Of a stretch of DNA of 64,000 nt, positions 11,001 through 23,439 are shown piece after piece. Origin of the DNA: Takakia lepidozioides (Eukaryota > Streptophyta > Takakiopsida > Takakiales > Takakiaceae); NCBI GenBank assembly GCA_030704615.1, contig CM060731.1:30566001-30630000 (forward strand). Reading direction: 5' to 3'. The translations under genes were made by a program, and so were the position numbers. The notes beneath the pieces were generated by a model that worked only from the letters and a program-made list of their open reading frames with translations, ran no database searches and had not been told where the DNA came from. Within the stretch, counting starts at the first letter, position 1; every line of letters begins with the position of its first letter.

Positions 11001-14000
11001 TTAACGTAGAGATCTCCTGAATACAAATCATCTGGTTCATCTTTCTTCAGAAAATTTGTCATATCATATGTGTAGCAAATGTACTTGTTACACGAATACA
11101 TATGAGCTGGGCCTGCCTAATGTAAGGGACGGTTATGGTGGGTTATTGTTGCAGGGCAACCGGGTGACAGAGCTCTCAGAAAGCTTGTTCAGGGCCTTCC
11201 CCAACCTCACTGACCTCAATGCAGGTATATCTTTCTGGATCCCTTGTGTGCCATCCCTTCCTATGGCTTCCTGTTATGTGTGTTATGTGTGTGTTTCCTA
11301 GGGCTGGAAATTCCAACGAGAAATGATAAAGTGACTGATCGAGAAGAAGATTTTTCGGTTATCTGTGCACGGGCCCACAGACATAGTAGAACCACACAAA
11401 AGAATGACAACCCAACTTGCAGGTAACCAATGTGAGTGTCTGGCCGCTTGTTTGTGTGATTGCCTTCAGGTGATGTGTTGTGTACTTTGATGTGTTTTCC
11501 TTGTTATTCTGCTTTATACCGTTGGGCACTCAGGGGCCCCTTTCTTTCTTTCTTTGTTCTTTGTTCTCACGACAAAGCTCCACTTCTATCGAGAGACAAT
11601 CGCTAGAACATTAATTGTGGTTTCTGGATTTGTTCCTCTCATGTTTTCTTCCATTTTGTCCCATAAGCTCTATGAGCTTTCCGCGGACGTTATAAAGCAC
11701 CATTTCATTTCATTCATTTGTTTCCTCTCTCATGTATTTTTCTTCCATTCTGTCCCATAATCTCTATGAGCTTTCCGCGGACGTTATAAAGCACCATTTC
11801 ATTTCATTTCATTTCTCTTTGGCACGTTGTTTCTCTAGGCTCCATTGGCCCTTTGGGTCTCAAGTGGTTGTAGTGGATTCTTCTTTTTCTTCTATGAGGA
11901 TCAGAAATGCTTGGCAGCTTACTTGCACAAGGCTTTCACCCTTAGACAATCCCTCGAGCAATAGTTTTATTTTTGGCTCTGGTTTTGTTTCCTCTCTCAT
12001 GTATTTTTCCATTTTGTCCCATAAGATCTATGATCTTTCCGCGGACGTTATAAAGTACCATTTCATTTCTCTGTTCTCTTATTCCATTTTATATTCTGTC
12101 AAAGGCCCATGTTAGTAGGGAACAGTCAATGTGTACATTCTATCTCTTCATGGCCGTACAGCTCAGCAGACTGGATGTATATGTTGGTTTGGGCGCAGCA
12201 CGAAATATGCTGACAGGGTTGCCTGACTGTTTGGGAGGGCTATCAAAGCTCATCCGTCTTGACGTCCATCAAAATCGTATGTATCTCTTGCCATCTGGTT
12301 TACCTCCATAGTGGGTTGCTTTCACCTTGCAGCAACAGAACTTCACCATCTGCACTGTTATAACATGTGCTAGGGCAGACTGCTCTTGACTTGCTATATA
12401 CTCTCTTCTCCTGCTTGGCAATGAAAGTAGTCCTCCAATCAAGAATATAGGGTGTACTTGAGTTGAAGCCATCAATGATAATGACTAGCAGGGGGTGTCG
12501 TCAGGTGTTATTTCACTAAAGTGGAGATTTTTGATCCACATGACAGGGATTTCCTCAATTCCACCCTCTTTGGCTGGTTGCTCTGCCCTCACAGAGATAT
12601 TCTTGGGGTATGTTCTTGACTACCAGTGCAAGTTGTGCATCTCTTTGCTCACTTGGGCCCTGTTACCTACATCAGATCAGTGCGCACTAAGGTTAAGAAT
12701 TGGATACCATACGTCCTAGGTCTTTCTTTGAGGAAGCCTTAGGGCAAACATTGGATGCATGATTTCTGAGCAGTTGGCTTGGTCAGTATGTGTAATTCCG
12801 TAGTTGTATGGGTTGCATCTTTCAGTGACAATTTACTTAAGAGTGTCCCTGAGGAGATTGGAGCTCTAAAAGCCTTGAGCACTCTTGATGTGCACTCCAA
12901 TCAGGCAAGCCACCCCAGCATCTTAACTATCACAGACACTTGTAGTCAATACATTCGTAGTTTGTTCAAATGATGACTGTGCAGTGAGGTGCAGTCAAGA
13001 GATTTTGCCTGAACAAGCCGGACTTACCTAGAATAATATGTACTTGCATATGATCAGTACTGTCAAATCACAGGTCAATGTACATGAGAGTGCTTTCATT
13101 CTATCAAAAATCATAAGTCAAGTTATAGTGCTATCCAGTTTGATGAGGCTTATGCAAGGAGCTGTAAAATTTGATTGTATAGGCACTGAGTAATATTTTA
13201 GATTGCAGCTCACCGAGTTTCCTGCGGGTGCATGCATGCTGCGCCTCTCCCTCTTGGATCTTTCCAACAACAATTTGTCAGGACTACCCTGTGAACTGGG
13301 TACTATGCATAATCTCTACTGTTAGAAAAGGTTGATGAAGCTTGTCTTGTTTGTATGGTTTGGCAAGGGGGAGATCTCTACTCTGGATTCATTGGTACAG
13401 ACACCAGCACCACCTTGTAAAGTTCAATGATGACTCAAACGACTGGCCTGAAGCTATGTATAATAAGCAGAACAATAAACAACAACAAATTCATTATGAT
13501 GCAAAGCCAGTTCCCACACGTTGATTTATTTCTGACGGAATGGAGGGGGTTGATCTTGCATCAGGGGCAATGAGTACTCTAAGAAAACTGGTGCTGTTGG
13601 GAAACCCATTGCGCTCTCTCCGGAGGTACTCTATGGATGTTGGCCTTTGATTTCTTTGAAAATTTGTGCTCGAGTTCAAGCCAGCCTTATTCGTCATGAG
13701 ACAGTCATTTTGACATTCAACCTCAAGTCTGGAAACACGACTTTCAACACCATGCTTTCTTGTATGATGTTGATTTTTATACCATCCCGTGTTGAAACAC
13801 CATGACTAGCTCCAAGTGGAAGTGGTGGGTAGTATGGCCTCAAGTGTATGTCATAGGCAACATTGGCCAGGATCCAACCTTGTTTTGAATCTAATCAGAT
13901 TCCCTCTTTACTGTCTTTGCAGTACCCTTGTGATGGGGCCCACACCGGCGTTGCTCAAGCACCTCCTTGGAAGAATGCCTGAGACTGAAGATGAATCAGG

Positions 14001-17000
14001 TATACTATACCACTCCTGAAAAAGTATTACTTGTCTGTTGATAAATACACGGTCTTTACCATTAGATTCAATTCTTCTTGGGGGGAAATTGTTTGTGGCA
14101 GATTCTAAAGCGAGGTCGTCGGCATCAGGGAATGTGTTTGGTGTGGGATTGCCAGAGCAGATCGTTCAGGCTGCTCGCCAGGCCACCTCCTCAAAGGTTT
14201 ATTCAATGATGGTTTATTCAAAATAGCTTGACGATGCTTGCTTGAAGTGATAATTGGCATTCCAGGGTAGAAAGTACCTCTTCTGATCATTATTGAGATA
14301 ATTATGCACACTTGTTCTTGCTGAAGCAGCCCCTCAATCTGTTTTCTAGTTATGAGTCACGCCATGGCTGTATATCTCCCATAAGTATCAAGCCTTTGCC
14401 AATCCTTCATATTTATTTTGAGAATCTATACTGTCCACTGATCCTCTCATTTGGGATTCCATCTTTCAATATAGTTGCGGTCAATGTCGTTTAACTTGGA
14501 GGACCAATCATAGTCGGAAAGCCATGAGATATTTTCAGAGTCCAAAATCATGCTTAGAGCAATCATTATGCATTGAGAAGGTTGACAAGCTACTGTTCCC
14601 ACAACTTCGAACTTTTGATTTAAACCATGTAAAAGTTCCTAAGCCTATCTACGTTAAAGTTGTGCATTCTTTCCTTCTGAACTCAGGCTCTCTCTCTGGC
14701 TCAAAAAGGGCTGGCGGCGGTTCCACCAGCCGCATGGGAAGCCGGACCCATTGCTACCCTGGATCTTTCCCACAACCAAATCAAGGAGTTGCCAACTGAG
14801 CTCTCAATGTGCACATCATTGGAGGTGAGAAATACCAATTCGAAGCTGAGAGCAACCTGTGCCTAGTACAATTTGGTTTGGGAAGAAGGGGACGTATCCA
14901 AGACCACAAACATTTTTGGGTATATTTTTATATGGTCAGGTTGGGATATGCATATATGGATTATAAATGTACAGGAATGCTCGTTGAAAGTGCAGAAAAT
15001 GTTGGTGTGTGAGAGGTTTATTATGGGAGGCTCAGGTGTTGATGCTGCCAGACAACAGACTGGGAGAATGGCCAGGAGCTGTGCTAGCAGCACTTCCCCG
15101 CCTCCAACAGCTGCTGCTGTCTCGGAACCCCATTGCTGAGGTCTTCTTCCCCCTTCCCTTCCTTCTTCTTTTGATGCCTGCTCATGTAGACACCCTTTCC
15201 ATTCGAACCAGCACACATGAACACATATGGGATGGTTATGATGTCTGGTGGCAACCGGTCAATGGACCAGATGATCCAGCAACTGTAGATCTCATATCTT
15301 GAGTGCACTACTCGTTGGCACTTAAGTTCACTGCTTGTTAAGTTGCAGTACCTGACGGAGCAGGATGGTGCATATTGCGCCTTGGTACATTTAGCATGTC
15401 TAAATAGTGCCTTGATATAGTCAGGCTCATGTCTAAATAATGCCTTGATATGTTTAAGCGATTGCTTAAATAGGTCTTTGGTACGTTTAGCATGTATGAT
15501 ATTTCTGTAACTAAACGATATATTGGAGTGCAATTCAGTCTGATGATTTGTTTAGGTTAGAGTACATCCCTCATGATACAAGATGTGCAGACTCAACCTT
15601 GTTAGAGAGTCAAAAAACACTTTGTGGCATCGTCGTTTTGGTCATTTGAGTGCTCAGAATGTAAGTCTTTTGAAGTCCGCCTACATGGTTGAGGGATTGG
15701 ATCTTGAAATCTTAAAGTCAGAGACTGATTTCTTGTATGAAGCATGTGTCATATCGAACAGCATGTAGACCAGCCCCTGTTCAACATTCTGTGTCATTCT
15801 GTGTCATTCTCAGAATGTAAGTCTTTTGAAGTCCGCCTACATGGTTGAGGGATTGGATCTTGACATCTTAAAGTCAGAGACTGATTTCGTGAAGCATGTG
15901 TCATATCGAAACAGCATGTAGACCAGCACCCGTTCAACATTCTGAAAGCATTGCTTGAGCTGTAAGTTTGTGCCTCAGAAGTCCTACTTTGATACCTAAT
16001 CAATACGTGCAGATTCCACAAGGTGCATTTGCAGCAGTTCCAAAGCTTCAGATTTTGGACTTGAGTGGAGTTCCTGCAAGATTGCCGCCCCCACCAGCCC
16101 TTTCTGAAATGCCGAATTTGGAGGAGCTTCGCTTGAGGTAAAGAGACCTCCATTTTATTGAGCCAGTAACATGCTGTCATCTTATGCACTGTCACTCTAT
16201 AGTTGCATTTGAACATCCATGACTTTGGTGAGGGAAGATAGGTTTCAGCAGCTTTCTCATGTTAGTTAATACCATTGTGATGGAGTCTGCGCCAAATCAG
16301 TTTGTAAAAATTGCTTTGGTTAAGCTTTGTCCTAGTGATCAAGGGGTACATCACCGAGCCAATGAAGTGTTGCTTGTCTTGCAGGCGGATGGAACTGCAG
16401 GAGTTTCCAGATGATCTCAGGAGGTTGCTTAAATTGCGCATTCTAGACTTCAGTCAGAACTCCATCGCTGTGGTTCCTGAGGTCTCTGTGATCTTCCCCA
16501 ATTTGGAGTTGATGTTTGAGAAGTGGTGCTTGTTTTCCCTTCTTTTATCCAACCATGTTTTCAGCAATACGTCTGGTGACATATCGAGTTGGGGGTGTAC
16601 TTTGCAGTGGTTGACATGTCTGGTGCGCTTGGAAACACTTGACCTCTCTGACAACAACATTTCAGTGTTACCGCCAAAGCTGGTTTGTTCATGAAATATT
16701 CACTTTCCTATTGAATATGGTCTGTTCCATGTTGTCTTTTGCTCCAAATGTTTTTTACACTATGGGAAGTTCTGGCTAAAAGCGTGTTCTGTTGGGTTGG
16801 ACCAGGGTCTTTTGGAGCCAAATCTTCGTCATTTGAAGGTTGGTGGTAATCCTTTGCGCAGGTATTTATCCCCTCCAGATCTTCCCAATTCTCTTTTGTT
16901 TGTCTTGGAAATGTGAGAGTTTACCAATGCATATGGCTTGACATATTGCTACTTGGGAATGGAATGCAGCATCCGACGCCCTATTTTGGAGCGTGGTACC

Positions 17001-17042
17001 AAGGCTATCCTGCAGTACTTGACGGATAAGATCCCCACTTAA
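8011..17042 (+). CDS. LRRC40-type leucine-rich repeat protein
   Basis: Intracellular LRR protein of the animal LRRC40/Arabidopsis At3g15410 type, with no kinase or membrane segment. Its role is unknown beyond a presumed protein-binding scaffold. Start [21 protein letters not shown] matches the family N-terminus from the Met at 8032; the Met at 8011 adds seven residues. Exons: 8011-8096, 9278-9341, 9759-9895, 10109-10195, 10737-10811, 11155-11224, 12199-12276, 12547-12607, 12826-12904, 13209-13299, 13565-13625, 13923-13999, 14102-14196, 14687-14824, 15036-15140, 16013-16137, 16385-16481, 16608-16682, 16806-16861 and 16970-17042. About 577 residues; the end [15 protein letters not shown] matches the family end. 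Most exons are 55-140 bases, about one repeat each. One intron (after 12904) has a GC donor. The junction 10195/10737 is one base out of phase and appears to lack Leu-Asp, so a microexon is suspected. Confidence 0.9.
11643..12071. repeat. Three copies of a 70-base intronic repeat
   Basis: Copies at about 11643-11715, 11737-11815 and 12002-12071 share TCCCATAA..TCTATGA.CTTTCCGCGGACGTTATAAAG.ACCATTTCATTTC. They lie in one LRRC40 intron. A related copy is at about 52262-52306 in the importin gene, so this is a dispersed family and not only local slippage. No coding capacity or terminal repeats are visible. Confidence 0.8.
15583..15944 (+). mobile_element. Ty1/copia GAG-pre-integrase remnant, partly duplicated
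   Basis: Within the LRRC40 intron 15141-16012, frame + from about 15583 reads ...[17 protein letters not shown]..., the GAG-pre-integrase motif of Ty1/copia polyproteins (W-H-x-R-F-G-H). The frame ends at 15768. A segment of about 140 bases (15653-15792) recurs at 15809-15944 with a 5-base deletion, so a local tandem duplication followed insertion. No LTRs, reverse transcriptase or catalytic integrase core are seen. It is a dead fragment in sense orientation to the host gene. Confidence 0.8.
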
Positions 17043-18590
17043 ACTGGAGTTCCACAATCAAAACTACATTTTGCTGGAATCAGAAATATTGGCAGAAAAT
17101 GCAATTGGAATGCAGTGTCCTCTTGTGTAACATGCAGGATACTGAGTCGAAAGGTATTGCACCTTGTCTATTGTTGTTGTTCTCTTCTGAAACTCAACTT
17201 TTTGGTCTGCATCTCTCATAGCCATTTGAGCTTCTGGCCATAAGTACCTACATGCCAAAGGTCTTGTTCTTTAGGTATTATTCAGGATTGATTCATAGGA
17301 TTATTTAGAATATCATTTGATGGCATTCAATTTGTGCATACATCACACTTTAACCTTATTGAATATAGTTTATTCCCACTAATAGTTTGTGTACTTAGTG
17401 TTGGTTCACTGGTTAGGGGGCAGCAACGCCACCTTGGTAGAGAATTTAGAAGGATGAGCAACTTTCGATGGCAGATGGAAAGAGCACCTATAGTCGAGGA
17501 CAGTTGGGACCTATAACCAATGGAGCAATGTCCCCACAATGTGCATGATTCCAAAGCCAATTTCTTTGAGACAAGTAATGAGGCCCTTAAGAAACCATGG
17601 AGTGACATAAGATTGAAATAAGCAAGCAGAAATCTACAAAGAACATTTATGGAAGAGTGGATATTTGCTTGGCGTTGCCTCCCGGAGGTATTTCTGCCTC
17701 TTCCCACCGGAGCACTTCCCCTCCCTCCAATCCTCTTCCGGCACTTTCCATTGAGCTAGAATTCTCCACTGCAATCGAACCTATGAATATGTTTGTGCAA
17801 GCTTGAAGCACCGAAGCAAGCGAAGGGCGAGCTGCAGGCAGGAAATGATAGTGAGAAATGGTTATTATCACATAGGATTTGGAAATGATACCGTATCCGC
17901 GGTGATAGACAAAAGAATCTTCATAGTTTGAAAGATTTGACCACCGCGCTACTTATTTCAACACCTAACTTCAGGTGATAGTGTGCCACGTCATCTGACA
18001 TGTCAGAAACCTATAGATGCAGAGGCGGAGGTTTGAATTTAGGTGTGAAGTGTGAACGTACCATGACGGTGTATTTTAATACCCACCCGTTCCGAGTATT
18101 ACCAACATGACAAACAGCGGATCCGGGTACGCATCCGGTTATTAAGTTTAGGGCTGAGATCCGCCAGGTATTTACTTGGTTCACACCTAGGGTTACACCG
18201 GAGGGTGAACGGACCATTCCGAAGATTTTGGTCTCCCCGAAGATTCCTCTGTGTAGTTTACACAGATTTACACGAAGCGGAATATTTTTGTCTGGCCTCT
18301 CACAGTGGAATAATTTCCACACCGCCTAAAGTGAAAGATCAGGACTTGAATCATTGTGTATTAAAACCTTCAAAGAGCTCTCAAACTCCCAGTCCGATTT
18401 ATAAAATGTGACCGTTTACCAGTCAGTGTCGAGGATTCATCTGCACACTTTCTTCTGTGGGGAATCTAGTCGTGCACCTTGCCGGTGCTGGATGCTAGCT
18501 TCTGCAGCGAGTGTGCTTTCAGGTGCCTGTCACAAAAAGTGGGCAGTGTCGAATTGTGAGTTTTATGGGCACCCTTGAATGGACTGATAA
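17043..18590. other. Intergenic spacer
   Basis: I see no gene. The first part is probably the LRRC40 3' untranslated region; the remainder up to 18590 may be promoter of the beta-helix gene. Short frames on both strands have no recognisable content. Confidence 0.55.
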
Positions 18591-20012
18591 ATGATCTGTG
18601 CATTAACAGTGCAACAAGGGGCCCAGGGGATGAAGACGACTCATATGGCCCTGATCTTCGGCGTGCCGGGCGTCGCCGCTGTAATGGTGTGTATGGGACT
18701 GTTCTTCTCGAGGCGAAATCCCCATGCACTGAATGAGAGCGGGCGACCTCCAGAAGTTAATCCAACCAGGTTACAGATCCAGTTCTGGGTCTCTATGGGA
18801 GCCAATGGAAAGCTGGTGTATAATACCACGCCCACTCATGACCGGATAATGGACTTCTCTAGTGTGGGATATGGTGGGAATGCTGGCACCTTCCCCACTG
18901 CGCAAGTAAGGAAATCGTTGCAACCTGCAGGAGGCGACAGAGATGATACACCTCTCATTCAGAAGGCTATAGATGAGGTCTCAGCTCTGGTTCCTGATGC
19001 CAATGGCATGAGGGGCACCGTCAAGCTTGGAGCAGGGACATTCAACTTAAAGAATGGTGCACTTTTGATAAAAACTTCCGGTGTGGTGGTTGAGGGGAGT
19101 GGGACTAGCACTGACACTGGTACCATTCTCAATGCTCATTCCTTACCGACCGGTCGTCTCTTCCTTGTACAGGGAGATGGGTCGTTAGGCATCCAATCTC
19201 GTGAATCTGGAGCTCCAAAATCCGTGATCACCTCAACTGTGCCATCGGGAACGGAGGTTGTAGAAGTACAAAGCACAGTGGGCCTGGCAGTGGGAGATTA
19301 TGTGACTGTGCACTGGTTCTGGACACAATCCTGGATCGATATGATGGGAATGGATATATACGATTGGACCCCCAGATACTACGCACCGGTTGAACGTTTG
19401 ATTGAAAAAATAAGTGGAAACACAGTTATACTGGATATTCCCATACCGTTTCGGATTGATCAGGACTATGTCGATGCCATTCACCCGCCTTACATTCAGA
19501 AGTTGACATATCCAGTGGTCGGCCGCCTCACTAATGTGGGCTTGTTCAACTTGAGGGCTGTCAAAGATGCCGTAATACCTGCAGTTGGAGGCTTTCTTTC
19601 TATGTACAATGTGCAAGATGCGTGGGTGGGCAATCTGATACTGGATGCTTTTGATGTTAATGCAATTGTTATCGGGGGAAAGCGCATCACGATCCAGAAT
19701 GTACATATCTACCAAGGAGTTCCACTCCCAATTTATGGCGCCAAGACTTCTGCTGTTAACCTCGTGGCCCCTGCCTCTGAGATTCTCGTGCGGAATACCA
19801 TTGCAAAAGGCCAGGGTTACTGGTCATTTATAACCAACGATGACGTAGCGGGGCCCAATGTGTTCCTGAACTGTACAGGGGAAGGCTTAAACGATGCAGA
19901 ACCACATGCATGGTTTGCCTCAGGGATACTCTATGACAACCACAAGGTATATATTCTCCCCAATCTTAGTCCTCGTATTATGTTGAATCTGCTAGATGTG
20001 AATGATCTGTGA
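18591..20012 (+). CDS. Membrane-anchored right-handed beta-helix protein, pectate-lyase superfamily, 3' end probably missing
   Basis: One open frame of 473 codons; starts at 18591 or the Met at 18630 are both possible. A hydrophobic segment at residues about 20-41 (ALIFGVPGVAAVMVCMGLFF) looks like a signal anchor, followed by the start of a lyase-like fold: DFSSVGYGGN, GGDRDDTPLIQKAIDEV and GTVKLGAGTFNL, typical of the Pectate_lyase_3/beta-helix superfamily. Further repeats run to GPNVFLNCTGEGLNDAEPH..WFASGILYDNHK. Bacterial and fungal relatives with a similar block continue well beyond it. AACCACAAG|GTATAT at 19948 looks like a splice donor, and the frame after it reads as intron to a stop at 20010. 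I found no matching downstream exon before the next gene. Substrate and activity cannot be assigned. Transfer from a microbe is possible but unproven. Confidence 0.7.
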   Translation: MICALTVQQGAQGMKTTHMALIFGVPGVAAVMVCMGLFFSRRNPHALNESGRPPEVNPTRLQIQFWVSMGANGKLVYNTTPTHDRIMDFSSVGYGGNAGTFPTAQVRKSLQPAGGDRDDTPLIQKAIDEVSALVPDANGMRGTVKLGAGTFNLKNGALLIKTSGVVVEGSGTSTDTGTILNAHSLPTGRLFLVQGDGSLGIQSRESGAPKSVITSTVPSGTEVVEVQSTVGLAVGDYVTVHWFWTQSWIDMMGMDIYDWTPRYYAPVERLIEKISGNTVILDIPIPFRIDQDYVDAIHPPYIQKLTYPVVGRLTNVGLFNLRAVKDAVIPAVGGFLSMYNVQDAWVGNLILDAFDVNAIVIGGKRITIQNVHIYQGVPLPIYGAKTSAVNLVAPASEILVRNTIAKGQGYWSFITNDDVAGPNVFLNCTGEGLNDAEPHAWFASGILYDNHKVYILPNLSPRIMLNLLDVNDL

Positions 20013-21477
20013 CGTGCCCTTATTTCTACGCGTGAACTAAAAGTACACTCTCTGTACAGCTAAATTCTCTCTAGGTGATGCACAAAAAGTAAAAAGTGTT
20101 GCTCGGTGCGCAAGCCCCCTTCATCAACCTGCCAAAGCCTCTGCGCGGTCGACCGCCCGCCTTACACAGCGCCCTCCGACCCTCGCATTCCCAGCCTGTA
20201 CCTCGCCCAACGCCAGGCTCGGGCCTGACCCACTCTCATCCACACCTCATTCATCTCCAAGGAAAGCTCCTCATCCATCCAAGCGAATCTAGGGCGAAGA
20301 TAGAGCGATCCACCGCAGCTAAACCCTCCGTAACGCGCAGGATTAATCCATGCCGGTTAGGTGGTTACTAGTAACTTACTAGCCGACCGACGCGTGTAGA
20401 GGATGCGATCCAGGGCGATACTTCCAAGGCTCGTGATACCCGTGGATTTGGATGATCGACGGTGGTGGGTGAGAAATGGTTTTGGCGGCAACCGCGGTTG
20501 GTTTGTTCTGTACGACGGGGCTGTGCGACGGTTACGGTGGAGTTTCCGTCGGGACATCCCGACGGTCGGGGCGGCCGTTAGATGGGGTCTCGGGGGAATC
20601 GAAGCCGTTGAAAGTAGGGCTATTAGTATTGAGGAATGTGACAGTGCTAACGGTTTTCTTGCCAACGCTGTCTTCCGCTTCTCTCTCGCTCCCTCTCTCT
20701 CAGGATTCCGATGGTTGCTGGGAATTGTGCGACAAGGTTTTTGAAGTAGTTTTCCGCTCTTTCTTATTGCAAGAGCTCCCTGGGATTTGGCGGTTTTTGG
20801 GTTTCGCAAATGTTACAGCATGCATGCGAGTTGATCGTGTTAGGATGGTTTTTCACGGATTGATCTTTCAGCTGAGATAGGCAAAGAAGGTTTGGAAAGG
20901 CATGGTTTCTCTGCTACTTTCTGGGTGTGCTCTCTCTTCGTGTCTTTGTGAAGGTCCCTGAGTAGCTAGATCTTTAGATTTTCATTGAAGCTTGTTGTCG
21001 GGGATGTTTTGATTTTGTTTAATTATGATCTGATCGCAGTGCGTGAAGTGAGAAAGAACCCATCGTCCTAGCTCATGACAGACTGCATAATATGTCTTGT
21101 AAGAGACGGACTCGGGGAAGGTCTGGAAACGGAATTATTATGTGGGCCAGATCAGAAACACTGAGACAAGTTTTTGAGAAGCATATGTGACGGGTCCGGG
21201 AGCACGAAGTGAGCAAAAGTATTGTAGCAGATGGCAGAAACTTCCGTTGCAAGTGTACAGATTATAACTTGCTTGCAAACGTCCCTACTTTATCCTTTTT
21301 CTTGAAGCCAGGTTCCACTTTGTAATCGTCAGACCTAGACAATTTTCCTCCTTCATTTCCTCTGTCTACAGATTTTATTGGTGCCAGAAAGAAGGATATC
21401 TGAGCACTATTCAAGCTCCAAGTGATTTCGCGATTCAATCTCTCTTTCCTGGGCAGTGGAATTTGTCCTGGTCCGCC
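20013..21477. other. Spacer and probable promoter/5' leader of the LEA-2-like gene
   Basis: The GC-rich part (about 20090-20750) carries overlapping frames on both strands but none has a recognisable domain. A pyrimidine tract ending CTCTCTCTCAG at about 20701 could be a splice acceptor in a 5' untranslated region. I could not find the missing exons of the upstream beta-helix gene here. Confidence 0.45.
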
Positions 21478-23439
21478 ATGGAGGGGTTCTTGGATCAACA
21501 GAAGGCACGCCACATGCGCTCGACATCTCTAGAATCATCTCCATCCTTCAACAGTGAATCAGTCTACACGACCCCCTACAATAATACTCCTGTACACCCC
21601 CAGCGAGCTTATCCTCCCTACTATGTTGAAAGTCCGTCCACCTCCATAGTCAATTTGAGCTCTGTGAGTTTCCACGACGAGGACCAGAAACCATGTGAAC
21701 GTATAACAGAAGGCTTCGGTGCCTTCTCCCCACTCAGCCGGACTGGCTCGTTCCAAAGCAATTACGGGTCCGAGCCTCTGTCAATGTCCAATGTGAATGC
21801 GCGCTTACAATCTTGGAGAAAATCTAGACCGTCTTTGGTCCATGCAGAGGTTACAAGCAAATGGGCAACTGTTGATGAGGAGGCAGCCATAGGTGATTCC
21901 GACGAGTCGAGGAGCTGGTGGGACATATCCGAGCGGTCAAGGTGTCGCCAGCGCTTCAAATCTTGCATATTGTGGTTGTGCATGACTGTGTTTTTCACAG
22001 CGTTTTTGCTCACTGTTACTACACTCATGTACTGGCTTATTTGCCACCCTCATGCACCTGTCACCACCCTCAAGGTGCGCATACCTAACAATCATCGAGG
22101 GAAACCATCTGCTCTAGCTGGAGTCTTTTAATTTTTCTAAATAACTGGAATCAAGCTCAGAACTGCTGTTGAGGTCGATAATCTAAAGCCTCTACAGAGA
22201 TGAAAGAAGTCTACACGGGCCCTGAAATTTAATACGGTAGCTGGACCCTTTAACTGCACGAATCGCTGGGTCCACCACATGTGTACTATGTCACACACTT
22301 CGAACGAGCTGTCAAATACTAAGATCCAATACAGACATGCACATTGCCTGGAACAGATACTGAGGGGTTGCTGTTTTGCTTGTATCTTGAACCGGAATAA
22401 ATCAACACCAGGCTGAATCAGGTTGCCCTGCTCAATTGATTTCTTATAATGATCTAGGTACTTTCAACACATTACAGAATATATGTACATTGCAGAATAC
22501 GGAAAGCAGACCTTAGACCTATAATATTCCGGAATGTTATCAAGGATTTCACGGAGACCCACATGTGTGTCCGGGCCAAGAATAGTTTCTACAAGTAATT
22601 ATCATGCTGCTGTTTTGTCAGGGAGTGGAGTTCCATAAATTCAATGTGGTGCACGGATATGACCGCACAGGCGTGCCCACAGACGTAGTTAGTTTGCAGT
22701 CACTGGTTCGCCTGGCCTTCCACAACCCATCCAAGCACTATGGCGCATTCGTCAGCCCCGCCACTGTCAGCTTCACATATCTCCCAAGGCCTATTGCTCA
22801 CGGCAAGGTATGCACTCTCACGAGAAGAGGGAGGCCTCAAACAAGTTAGGCTCACTTAATCTAAGCAATTCAACACTTGAGATCCAATCAATTTCTCCGA
22901 CGATCACAACAGAGGAGTCCCCTTGGGTACTAGACTCTTGTTGGTAGTCTCTCTTGGGGCACTTCACCTGTAATATCATCAAACTAGAAACATGACTGAG
23001 CTGGTATTCCCTACTACATGAAGGTCCATTGAGCTGGCGGAAGCAGTGCCCTTTCTTAACCCGTTTGACAACTAAAAGTATCAGATAAAAGTGGACGCCT
23101 AGCTTAATGTGACTCTCGACTCATATCTGTGGACAGGTACAGGATTTTTATCAGCAGAGTGATTCCAAGAGGGATGTGATAGTAACAGCAAGCTCCGACT
23201 ATGTGCCCCTCTACGGGGCAGGTCCCAGTCTCCAGCAGGCAATGGCGGAGAATCGCCAAATCCCCCTAGGTCTCCGCATCTCCGTGAAAGCTAATGTTCG
23301 GTTGTTCGGTGGACTCATCAGAAAATATTACCTTGAAGACATTGCATGCGATGTTCTTTTCGATCCAAACAGTGGGACAGTGGGCAACACACATTGTGGG
23401 CCTCCCAGAAGACAAGAAGGTGGTGATATTTCCCATTAG
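21478..23439 (+). CDS. LEA-2-like single-pass membrane protein (YYVxSPS family)
   Basis: Three exons, 21478-22074, 22622-22807 and 23137-23439, join in frame to 361 residues. The N-terminal half is cytosolic and Ser/Pro-rich and contains PPYYVESPS, the motif that marks the Arabidopsis At1g45688/At5g42860 group of LEA-2 (NDR1/HIN1-related) proteins, then a WWDISERSR stretch. A transmembrane helix lies at residues about 162-189. The C-terminal domain is beta-rich (GVEFHKFNVVHGYDRTGVPTD, RISVKANVRLFGGLIRKYY). It ends with DVLFDPNSGTVGNTHCG plus a short tail, close to the family's D-x-x-FDP-T-G-x-V ending. Members are plasma-membrane or wall-interface proteins of mostly unknown role. The ATG at 21478 is the first in frame. 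Confidence 0.88.
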
